A DNA stretch of 64,000 nt. Origin: Dendrophyllia cribrosa (Eukaryota > Cnidaria > Anthozoa > Scleractinia > Dendrophylliidae). A program made the translations under genes and the position numbers. Positions 54,983-64,000 of the stretch are shown here, piece by piece. The stretch covers positions 1,928,501 through 1,992,500 of the forward strand of contig JAJLRJ010000013.1 in the NCBI GenBank assembly GCA_024195265.1, in the 5' to 3' direction. The first letter of the stretch is position 1. Each line of letters starts with the position of its first letter. The notes under the pieces were generated by a model. It was not told the origin of the DNA, searched no databases, and worked only from the letters and a program-made list of their open reading frames with translations.

Positions 54983-55638
54983 GGACGTTCGCGCGAAAAT
55001 CTTCTAACATTGATTTTTTTATAAAACTTTTGCTACAGCTAGGTTATGAGTAACTCGTGTCAGAAATGCAAAAAAATGAGGGGGTCACCGACTTCGTTTC
55101 TGAGATAAGCTATCTGAAAGGCGACCCTAATTTTGAAAAATTGGTCTTCCTTACGGGATGTGACCCCAATATCTGTTAGTCTAAAAATATTGCAAATGAA
55201 TCTCTAAAATGCAATTTTCTTTCCCAAATTTTATGCGAGTAGGTCTGTTTAGTAAATTCATTCAACTGGTGACGTTTCTTGAAGTAAACTTCATCTTTAA
55301 ACGACAGCATTTGCAAACTCTGACAGCCGCAAGTTGGCAGGATTCGACGGCGCGCGGGTAGAAAAATGGAAAAAATTTAAACTTCCTACATTGATTTTTT
55401 GTTCATTTTTTCACAATCTGTCGAGAATTGACAAAGAAAATTATCTATGAAAAAAAAATTGGGGGTCACCGACCATCCAAGCGAGTTAAATCTAAGCAAA
55501 GTTAACACAACGGCTATCAGCCCTTTATGTGCTTAGATTTCTTCTCTTGCGCGCGCGCTCGTGCATGACGTAGCATGGCGTTACGACATGAATTGCGTGC
55601 GCAGTAAGGATGCGCATAAACAATTAGCGCGAACGTCC
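54983..55638. mobile_element. Non-autonomous TTAA-type DNA transposon
   Basis: 656 bp with TIRs GGACGTTCGCGCGAA and TTAGCGCGAACGTCC, flanked by TTAA on both sides (54979-54982 and 55639-55642). TTAA targets are used by piggyBac and Kolobok types. The interior has repeated GGGGTCACCGAC (55080 and 55460) but no transposase. A diverged partial relative appears at about 6040-6150 (aaggatgtttgtgcg, then CAGAAATGCAACATAAAG). Confidence 0.82.
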
Positions 55639-56003
55639 TTAAGCACAAAATCCCACTCACTGCGATAACCAGGATGGGCATGGCCTTGGAAACGTAGACC
55701 CAATGCTATGATGTAATTTTTCATCAAGATTTGACTGCAACAGCCAATGTTTCTGATGGGCCTTTTCAAGCACACTATTTTTTTTCTTCTGAGCGTATGC
55801 AATCTTATGTAAACCTATGTTAATGTGCTTAATTTATGTACATATTTATCAGTTCCTTTGTAAAGTTGTCGGCCTCTCAATATTAAACGGAGCGAGTCTG
55901 TAAACTGAGGCTGAGGTTTTCAGCCTGTCAATCACTCTAATAATGGAATTATTTTGCAAACAATCATAAATTAATCTTAACCCCCCAAAAACCCCTGCCA
56001 TAA

Positions 56004-56190
56004 TAGTCCAGTAAATAGGTGCCGAGGTTGGACAAAAATGTTGGCAAAGCATTTCTGTCAAAAATATGTTTATTGGGGGTAGATTAGTGCACAAAAAAAA
56101 CCCCACTCGATTCTGACCCCTGGAACCTACTTTTACACGTGACCGTGAGAAATCCAAGATGGCCGCCAATCCAAGATGGCCGCCGTTTTA
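56004..56190. repeat. Left TIR of the Academ-like transposon
   Basis: Matches the inverse of 62503-62700 almost base for base from GAGGTTGGACAAAAATGTTG through ACACGTGACCGTGAGAAATC to the double AAGATGGCCGCC. It lacks about ten bases (near 56013-56022) present in the right copy. Confidence 0.92.
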
Positions 56191-56595
56191 CATTATTGCC
56201 TCCTCAGAATGGTATTAGCCAATTAAACAAAGTTTTTTTTCTCAGAAACATAACCATTATCATCGGTAGAAATTGCCCGTCAAGTTCTGTTCAATGTGGC
56301 ACCCGGGAAGTTGTTGTAGCCTAGGCATTTCGAAAATCCAAGATGGCCGCCAATCCAAGATGGCCGCCAAATATACACACTGTCTCTTCACCACACTAGT
56401 AAACATTTTAACAACATTTTCGTTTTTGAAAGTTTATCAATATCATAAGTTCCATATGCCTGCCGAGTTTTATTCAATGTTACCCACTAGAAGTGTTTGT
56501 ATTTAGGAAGTGGTTCAATCCAAAATGGCGGCAACTTTAACATGATAACACATTGACTGTGCAGGAATATAGTTTCTCAACCAGAGGTAACCATA

Positions 56596-59500
56596 CTATG
56601 TATCATCCCCATCGTCGTCATCTTCGATTCCGCTCTCTATTTGTGGGCCATTAAGGCAAGAAATACCTTTACACTGGCCACAGGCCGATGAACACCGGAG
56701 ACCATTCTTCTGGCAAGTACAGTTCTTCTTTTGGCAATTACCACTGCAATTACACCGTATAACTTGAAGGAGCTTTTCCGGAGCCGCTGACTGTTGCATT
56801 CGCACTGGATAGAGTTCATCAGCACATACTTGCCAACCCCATTCCTCAGGAGGAAGATCATTGGCCAGCCATGCCTGAACCTGGTGATAAGTGCGCTGGC
56901 TGTGGAATCTCGCCGCGTCTGAAGTAGGGGGGAGCTTTTCTGGGGGAACATAGCCTGCAGATGTCGCTACTTTCATAGAGAACTTTTCAACACGGGCAGA
57001 TGTTAGGTCTCGACTTTCTGGGCACCCATAAAGCACCAATAGGGCTTTTTCCCCTGCCTTCTCCACTGCCCCCTTGGAAGATGATTTGTCCATGAAGACC
57101 TTTGCGGAATCCTTCAGAAGCGCGAACTTTTTCAGGACTGTCACCTTTCCCAAACCAAACGGCCTTGACGTGGTGTCACACCCACTCAGTGCATGTAAGA
57201 ACAGTAAACCATGTGAAAGGGATCGGTCTATCTTCTTCTTTAAACGAGAGATACACACTGTTTGTTTGGCCATTACCATATAAAGATCAAACTGCGTGTC
57301 ATCAACATGGTGCACCATCAACTGAAACACGTCTGAGTCCTCCGCAACAACTGCTGTTGGCTTGGTAGCCGTAGAAACACACGCCGATCTGCATATCGTG
57401 TAGTCGGCATCGCCCTCTGCGTGCTCTACTCGGATGCCTTGCTCTTCCATTTTCTCCGCTAACAGATTGATGAGGGCTTGCTTGTTTGATCCATTTCCAA
57501 GGAATGCCTTCTTCTTCATCGACAGACGCATTTCGTCGGAGACAGCAACCGATGCGCCGACTTCTACGCCTGATCTTTTTCGATGAGCCTCGTCTTTAGT
57601 GCTTGGGCCTCGATACCCGTCAAAGACAACAAGCATACCCTCGCCATAGCTGTTATGGATATGCCTGACGTACGTCTGGCATATCTCAGCATAGGTGGAG
57701 TTCTTTGGCCACTGGAACTTGTGAAGCAAGCCACCTCCATCCACTACAAACTGAAGACCTGATTTCGGCAATCTCAAAATAACAGAGGCAGGAACAAGCT
57801 TCATGAAATGATGTATCAGTTCCGCCTTGTCACCTGTGCGCATTTGCAAACTGTTGTCGAAAAGTGATGATGGTAATGAACACAGCTCATACTGAAGAAG
57901 CTCACGAAGAGGGATCTCTCCTACACCCATAAGTAAGAGACGCTGGTACAAATGGGAGGGATTGATTTCGATTCGTTCCCCAGAAGAGGTTTTGGCATAG
58001 GTTGCCGACGCGAGAGTCTTAACTTGATCCTTCTGAGAAAACTTGTAATCTGCTACACAGCAGCCACTCATGGATGAAATGACCCGCTTCCCCACGGCTT
58101 GAGCATCATCAGCATTCACGGACTGATCTCCAACTAAGCCTGTCGATAGGCTCACAAGCTTATTAGAAGCCGAGCTGAATGGATCACGTTCAATAAACAC
58201 CTCAAGCAGCTTCTGGATGTCCGACATGTCGCGATTGATTCGTGATTGTTGCAGGTCACGATGGTCATCTGGCTTGTCTGAGGTCAGTCCAGCAACACGA
58301 AAAATGGAATGGCAAACCTCTGCGCAGATTGGTCTGGACAACATAAACAGCAAACGGGTGCTTTCCTCAAAGCCTCTGCCACGTGTCAGGCCTCCACTAG
58401 ACTTTATGCCTGCCATTAGGACTTGCTCAATAAAGAGATCTGTGGGAATGCCTGCCCAAACTCCCTCGGTCCTACGAACTGGAAAAAGTCCTTTACTGAA
58501 TGCCTCGTACACATCTGGATGATTTGTCTGCAGGTCTTGCATCTTCTGGATAAAAATTGATAGAGACTTTGTGTAGTTATTGTGACCGGCAGCTGCAAAA
58601 TACGGGTGCATGTCACAAAGACACTGAAGATAAAGATACCAGTCGCCGATGCGCACCGAGCGGATGAATGCGCGCAGTATCTCTATCATGCGCTGGTACT
58701 GGATCCACAGCTTTGCGGTCCGATGGTTCGTCATCTTGGCGCGCCAGTCATCTCTTGCCTTCTGTATGCTATCAATCGCACTGCTCTTCAATGCTTCACC
58801 CAAAGGTAGCTTGCCCTGTTTCACTGCATTAACCAGAAGGTTGACACGAACGAGTAGAGCAGAATTATCATCTCCTAAATATATAAAACAGAACAATGGT
58901 TGTAAATATACATTGTTCAGTGAAATATAGGTTACTAATGCAAATGACTTTACCTTGTGTAGTTGGTTGTCTTGAGCTTTGGGCGCTTGTCTCGGGTGGT
59001 ATTTGGTCTGGCATACTTGTCTCTTGACTCGTTACTTTAAATAAAAAGCAGCGTTATTCAATGAAAACAAAAGGGCACAAAAGTGTTCTTTTTTTACGAC
59101 AAAACTATAAACTTTACCTTGCGTAGTCTGTTGACTTGCCGATGAGCTTTGGGCGCTTGTCTCGGGTGGTATTTGGTCTGGCATACATGTCTCTTGTCTC
59201 GTTTCTTAAGTAAAAAAAAGCAGCGTTAGTCAATGAAAACAAAAGGGCCAGAAGTGTTTTTTACAACAAAACTATAAACTTTGAACCTTGCGTAGTCTGT
59301 TGACTTGTCGATGAGCTTTGGGCGCTTGGCTTGGGTTGGATATGGCTTGACATATCTGACCATTGAAATAGAAAAAAATGCTTCTTTAAAAAACGATCAA
59401 TCGGAGTGCGCAAACAAAAAACACCACAAAACTCACCTGTTAAATCAGGGATTGGTAACTGAAGTGCAGCAGATGTAGACAATATGTTGAGGGCACTGTC

Positions 59501-61585
59501 CACTAGGAGATGACCACGCACTGCACGCGACACTGCCTTACCACTTAACATATGATCGACAGAACCCTCTGCATACACTTGTGCTATCATCTCTTTAAGA
59601 CCTGACCCATCCATGATATGTCCAATTGCACCCAGGAAACTCATTTGAGTATGAAACCCTCCGAGTAGCAAAACAACTTTGCGTAGGCGACTAGTGCTGG
59701 GTTGGTCTTCAATGACCATATAAGCGATCCAATACAGTTGTTGGTCGAACGTGATTATTGGAGTTACACCTTGCTTGTTGGCAATGTCGCACAAGTATTC
59801 AAGTGTTGACCGGACACATGTTGGATTACTGGGCGTCAAATCGATCATGGGCAGAAAAAGCTGCGTGCTTTTGCCTTGGTTTGGCGAACCTTTGTGCAGT
59901 TTTTCCATATAGCCGGACCATAAAGGACGAGGGCGAGATGCGTGCATTGATACCTGCCACATAATGTCAATTCTGCTATTGTCTATGTCTTGTGCCTGTT
60001 CTCGGATAGTACTATACTTAATGTTCTTGAGAACCGCCTTAGGGTCTTGCTGAAACACAACTCGGTGCTCACCAATTTTCCGGATTGTATCAAGGCTGAC
60101 TTTCTTTCGTTCTATGTTATTTCTGTTGGGTATTGCCGGAGTTATAGCTCCCATTTGTCCCATCATATGGACAACATTCTCTCCATCGAGCGTGCATGCA
60201 TTATGGTCAACGTTATCAGCGATCAAGTGAAGCAATGACCCAGATGGCATCTCACTTTTGTCTACACCCTGTACAACTGCTGCATTCCTCTTATACAGGC
60301 TGCACTCAGAATATGACGAACTAAACCCTAGAGTGTATAATAAATCTATGAGATCGCGGTGTCCATATTTGTTATCTAGTGTTACACCTAGTCCCACTTG
60401 TAATGGATTTAGAAAGCGCTTAGGGCAGGTCGCGCTCATCATGGCTTGACCTAGCGAGGCACGTCTGAGGTCGACATTTTTGCCCTTAATAATTGTGCTT
60501 AGTAGAAAGCACAGTGAAGGGGGCAGGATTGAAAGGTTGTGCTGTACTGAGCCCATATCGGTAGCTTCGGGATACACATTATTATGCTTTTCGATGTTCT
60601 TGATTTCAGTTCTGATGTAGTCTCCTACTATGGCAATCAGCTCATTGATGTCAGACCAGTCTTGAGAAAGTTTTTTATGGGCCTCTTGTAAAATTTGTTT
60701 CACATTTGAAGTAAGGGTAACAACCAGAGGTTGCTGTTTAGATGAAGTAATTGATACCTTTTCGCCATAGTGTTCTACTAGGAGGCGCTGTAGCGATTTC
60801 TTCGAATATACCTCATCACTTTCAGAGCAACGCTGCATCACATCATAAAGTTCGTCTAAGGTTACGGTTTCATCGTCGTTGCTTTCGAGATAGTCAATAA
60901 CACTCATAAATGCAAACTGCTTTTCCTCATCGCACGAGCCAGCTGGCCGCCCACGCTTTTTTGGAATCGGCCCATCGTTATTGGCGGTTAGATCTTCTAA
61001 GTTATACCTTCGCGGCGAGCAGAAATACTTATAACAGCGCCGGTGATAGATTGCTTCCTCTGCGGGTAGGTCATGAATGGCTGCCATTCTTCGTAAAATT
61101 GCATCCGCCCATGCATCATCTTGCTCCTTCAGACGCTCATTGCAATGTTTTCGTATTGTTTCTTGAATGGTTAAAGACATGACAGTGTTGAACTCATATT
61201 CGGTGTGGTTTGGGAGTTTCTTGGCCTTTTCCTGGTCGACAAAACTACCACAGATAAAACAGTCGGCCTTGAAAGAAAATCTGGAACTACTGGATCGACG
61301 TTTTGGAGGCGGGGGCTCCTGGACATTCGTTAACTTTCGTTTCAACTGATCATATCGACGAGCATTATTGTGGTTCTTTCGGCAGCTTTCATGCACATAC
61401 TGTTTTTTACTTTCATCAAATGCGAAAATAGGATATGCTGATTCAGGATTTAGCTCATTATACTGTTGGGAAAACTTGTTTATAGTTTCAAGACCTGCTT
61501 TCCCCACGCGAGCAAAAGCTTCTTTTTGAGATATGGTCACCTTGCACAACAGGCAAATGAGCTCGTCTGAAGAAGTAGAAGTCAT
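56596..61585 (-). CDS. Transposon protein: zinc units, AT-hook, FEN1/XPG-like nuclease and CXC domain
   Basis: Five exons on the minus strand: 61585-59437, 59355-59287, 59204-59118, 59034-58954 and 58874-56596; all introns GT-AG, phase 1 throughout, 1,554 codons. The N-terminus has two zinc-type units (C11xxC14...H65xxC68 and C109xxC112...H181xxC184) and an AT-hook (KKRGRP, about 209-214). The middle has the IADNVDHNACTLDG...HMMG block (about 455-475, acidic residues of possible catalytic use) and GGFHTQMSFLGAIGHIM. Exons 2-4 encode Ser/Gln/Thr-rich linkers. From about 1170 a FEN1/XPG-like nuclease follows: FVVDGGGLLHKF, LVVFDGYRGP, EHAEGDADYTI, VVAEDSDVFQLM and HALSGCDTT, containing the acidic residues that bind metal in that fold. 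A CXC module (RCNCSGNCQKKNCTCQK...CSSACGQCKG) and an Asp-rich tail end the protein. It presumably excises or integrates the element in the nucleus. Confidence 0.85.
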
Positions 61586-62502
61586 TGGACATTTCTAAAA
61601 GCAGAAATAATTAATTGACATTTTAGAATACACTCAATAGGTAATCACTTCACATCCAGTTAAATAAAGATAACACTTATAACTATTATACTTTTTGTAG
61701 AGAACATAGCAAAAACGGCCATTTTCAATCAAACTAGAGCCACAATGAAGTAGCCTCGATTGTCACTTTAGTGTCCTAAAAGATTCTGCTGATCCTTAAA
61801 AAATGTTTGTTATTTATCAGGAAATCCTCCAATATTCATCAAAGAACAGAAAGCGGCTTTTTATAGAACTACAGGCTTGAAAAGAAACTGAATTCAAACC
61901 TAGTTCTTGAAGCTAAACCAGGCTATTTTTGCAGTGACAGACTGGATACCGAATCTTCGGTTTCAAACACCAGTATAAAAATGCTAGAATATTCGCCAAA
62001 CTATTGTCAAAATCACCTTTAAATGTCGCAGAATTGCAAAGCACTTCCCTATCTGTTAATTTATAAAGCCTTTTTAAAGAAAACTCACCTTAAACCATAA
62101 CCATAGCCCGAGAAACTTCCAATGATTCAAGCGTTGGCATCGTATTTTAATGGTGAATACCGCTGACCGGAAAAAATAGAAAAGTGCTTCCCAGTCCCCC
62201 TCCCGACTGAAACCTCAAATTTTGGGAAAAAATAAGCAAATTTACCCATGGGAACTCTTTAAATCAAATGTGTAAAGCAAAATAGCAATAAAATCTGTGC
62301 AAAATAGCAATAAAATCTGTATAAAAACTTATTTTTTTAAAAAAAAACTTTAATTTTTTACCTTGACCTTGACCTTATTGTCGACCTTGACCCTTACATA
62401 GCAACATCGGTATCATCATATGATCAAGCAAACTTCTTTGAGTTACATTTGATATTTTATTTCTGCAATTGCCCTTTGCCGTGTCACAGAAAAGGCATTT
62501 GT
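61586..62502 (-). promoter_or_regulatory. Transposon 5' region: probable non-coding first exon and promoter
   Basis: An acceptor-like TTTCTGCTTTTAG lies just before the start codon (about 61597-61609) and a strong donor AAG-GTGAGT at 62089-62083, so a spliced 5' UTR exon upstream of about 62089 is plausible. Repeated accttgacc units occur at 62360-62395. No TATA box was identified. Confidence 0.4.
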
Positions 62503-62700
62503 TAAAACGGCGGCCATCTTGGATTGGCGGCCATCTTGGATTTCCCACGGTCACGTGTAAAAGTAGGTTCCAGGGGTCAGAATCGAGTGGGGTTTTTTTT
62601 GTGCACTAATCTACCCCCAATAAACATATTTTTGACAGAAATGCTTTGCCAACATTTTTGTCCAACCTCGACTACAAAAATCCGTAGGTTTACTGGACTA
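62503..62700. repeat. Right TIR of the Academ-like transposon
   Basis: Inverse of the left TIR: GGCGGCCATCTTGGATTGGC, then GGTCACGTGTAAAAGTAGGT, CCCAATAAACATATTTTTGA and terminal AGGTTTACTGGACTA. Contains an extra TACAAAAATCCG segment relative to the left copy. Confidence 0.92.
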
Positions 62701-62844
62701 TAATCTAACTACAACCGAAAAGTCTCCAAAATCGAGAATTTCCCGTCACTTGAGTACCACCACCCCCGTCCCCCGTCCCCCCCTCCCCCCGTCCCCCGGG
62801 GTTTAAGTTAAAACATTGCCAACTAAAGCTATTGCATCGTGTCG

Positions 62845-62998
62845 TGTCATCATCATCATCATCATCATCATCGTCATCATCATCATCATCATCTTCGTCG
62901 TCTTTGCCATCATCATTCTCGTTGACATCGACATCGACATCGACATCACCATCATCATCGTCATCGTCGTCGTCATCATCGTCGTCGTCGACATCGTC
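62845..62998. repeat. (CAT)n / (CGT)n trinucleotide microsatellite
   Basis: About 150 bp of CAT, CGT and GACATC repeats, interrupted at 62893-62925. A shorter piece continues at 63372-63420 beyond the MITE, so the MITE has split one microsatellite. The open frames across it (poly-Ser, poly-Asp) are repeat artefacts. Confidence 0.9.
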
Positions 62999-63000
62999 AT

Positions 63001-63370
63001 TAGGGAGCTTAAGCAACCACGACGCCGACGGCAGCGAGAACCGCACAAAACAATAGGCTTAATGAGCGAAAACAATACCTCTGCACGTGCGTTTTACATT
63101 TTGGTACATTTCTTTGCCGTTCCCCGCAAAACAACAACGTCAAATGATCAAATTATAGGTTTTTTGGAGAACGTGAACACACGACGGTTAATTTTCCTTT
63201 CTCCATTTGAACCGGAAAGCCATCCCTTCAAATTCAGCTCCTGGACAATCCAGTCACATTAGACAAACTAAACAAATTGGAGCAACTGCAAAGTAGTTTA
63301 AAATAGCGCGAATCCTTTTTTCAAGTGACGTTTTCCTTGGCGTTGCCGTCGTCGTTGCTTAAGCTCCCTA
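63001..63370. mobile_element. MITE inserted in the trinucleotide repeat
   Basis: Ends TAGGGAGCTTAAGCAACCAC and TCGTTGCTTAAGCTCCCTA are inverted copies with GACGCC/GGCG-type inner pairing. Repeat DNA of the (CAT)n kind lies on both sides. Flanks give ATT (left) and ATT (right) if the element is AGGGAG...CTCCCT. About 370 bp, non-coding. Confidence 0.82.
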
Positions 63371-64000
63371 TTATCACCAACATCATCATCGCCACTATCA
63401 TCATCATCATCATCGTCAGATCAACATCATACCTTTTTAAGCCCCTTACCTTTTCGACAAATGTTTTGTCAGCTCCTCCAATTCAATACTTATACTTTGC
63501 AGATTGTTAAGGATGTAGTCTTCACCACTTACATCTGAAACATTTGAAAACAAAACTTTAAACTGTTTCTTATCTTGAGTATGACGGTACATAAAAATAA
63601 GCCCGCAATTATTGTAAACGTTACACTGACAGATTTCTATCTTTCAAGAACAACCAATCATAGGCTTCTACGAGCCAACTCGTGAATACAAAACAACCTT
63701 CGAACCCTCCCCTCCCCTACGCGTTTTGCTCCACTGACCCCCGCAAACCCCCCCCCCCCCACCCCCCTGCGTCTAACTCCCCACCCTCCCCTTCCTCTAA
63801 CGCCGTCTCCATGGTTAAGGCAGGTGACATTACCTATCGCATTTGGAACGGGCAAAATATATGCGCAAGCCTTATGTACTGGTCAGCGGAAAACAGCTGG
63901 CTTCACGTATTCACGAGTTTAAAACGAACAATAATTTATCCAAGTTCCCTGTCATATTCAGGCACATTTTGGCATATTTTGCAGATACCACGCAGCTCTT
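63371..64000. other. Microsatellite remainder and dispersed repeat copy 2
   Basis: After the split (CAT)n repeat, 63648-63843 carries the C-rich dispersed repeat shared with 46172-46355 (CCAACTCGTGAATAC, CCACCCTCCCC, GGTTAAGGCAGG), followed by an inverse copy of its start at 63905-63920 (cgtattcacgagttt). A C-run of about 14 lies at 63750-63763. No gene recognised. Confidence 0.5.

Larger units (their letters stand above)
56004..62700 (-). mobile_element. Complete Academ-like DNA transposon, about 6.7 kb
   Basis: Two inverted terminal repeats of about 190 bp (56004-56190 and 62503-62700; ends TAGTCCAGTAAA and TTTACTGGACTA) enclose a single spliced minus-strand gene at 56596-61585. TAA directly flanks both ends (56001-56003 and 62701-62703), a 3-bp target duplication. 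Subterminal GATGGCCGCC motifs are repeated at both ends. Academ elements are known for 3-4 bp duplications, a cysteine-rich zinc module and an XPG-type nuclease in one long protein, which matches; the superfamily assignment is from memory. With intact TIRs, TSD and uninterrupted coding exons, this copy looks potentially autonomous. Confidence 0.85.

Noticed and set aside
58876..58954. Two separate transposon genes (a 774-codon and a 766-codon frame)
   Set aside because: Consistent phase-1 splice sites and three small linking exons join them into one gene; the apparent N-terminus of the second frame is intron sequence.
62705..63262. Long open frames rich in poly-Ser, poly-Asp or poly-Ile
   Set aside because: They translate the (CAT)n/(CGT)n microsatellite in different frames and have no other content.

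Overview
The window is animal nuclear DNA, AT-rich and packed with short inverted-repeat transposons, tRNA-derived SINEs and a satellite. Spliced housekeeping genes, intronless rhodopsin-class receptor genes, Penelope-like elements and the style of the repeats suggest a cnidarian, probably a stony coral. That assignment is inference from remembered repeat families and was not tested by any search.

Layout. (1) 1-6.4 kb: a divergent pair of spliced housekeeping genes, the 5' exons of BRIX1 on the minus strand running off the left edge and a complete four-exon PLGRKT on the plus strand. (2) 6.4-9.3 kb: MITEs and tRNA-derived SINEs. (3) 9.3-54.2 kb: a duplicated receptor region with five intronless class A GPCR loci (10.65, 23.18, 27.48 and 39.66 kb on +, 48.52 kb on -). 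Three are close paralogues that also share upstream sequence, and one of those is frameshifted. Arrays of a 106-bp satellite lie between them. (4) 17.7-21.5 kb, inside that region: Penelope-like retroelements, one inserted into another with a 14-bp target duplication and carrying a textbook hammerhead-ribozyme core. (5) 56.0-62.7 kb: a complete-looking DNA transposon of about 6.7 kb with TIRs of about 190 bp, a TAA target duplication and one spliced gene of about 1,554 codons. The protein has two CxxC...HxxC zinc units, an AT-hook, a FEN1/XPG-like nuclease domain and a CXC cysteine-rich domain, which best fits the Academ superfamily. (6) 62.7-64 kb: microsatellite and MITE sequence.

How the parts relate. 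The receptor copies duplicated together with their upstream DNA, and satellite arrays and MITEs sit between the copies. Several MITEs can be dated relative to the duplications because another copy of the same segment keeps the empty site. The most interesting unit is the Academ-like transposon, notably its three tandemly related Ser/Gln-rich mini-exons and its repeated GATGGCCGCC subterminal motif. All gene models were built by eye from splice signals and remembered family sequences; no alignment or expression data were available.
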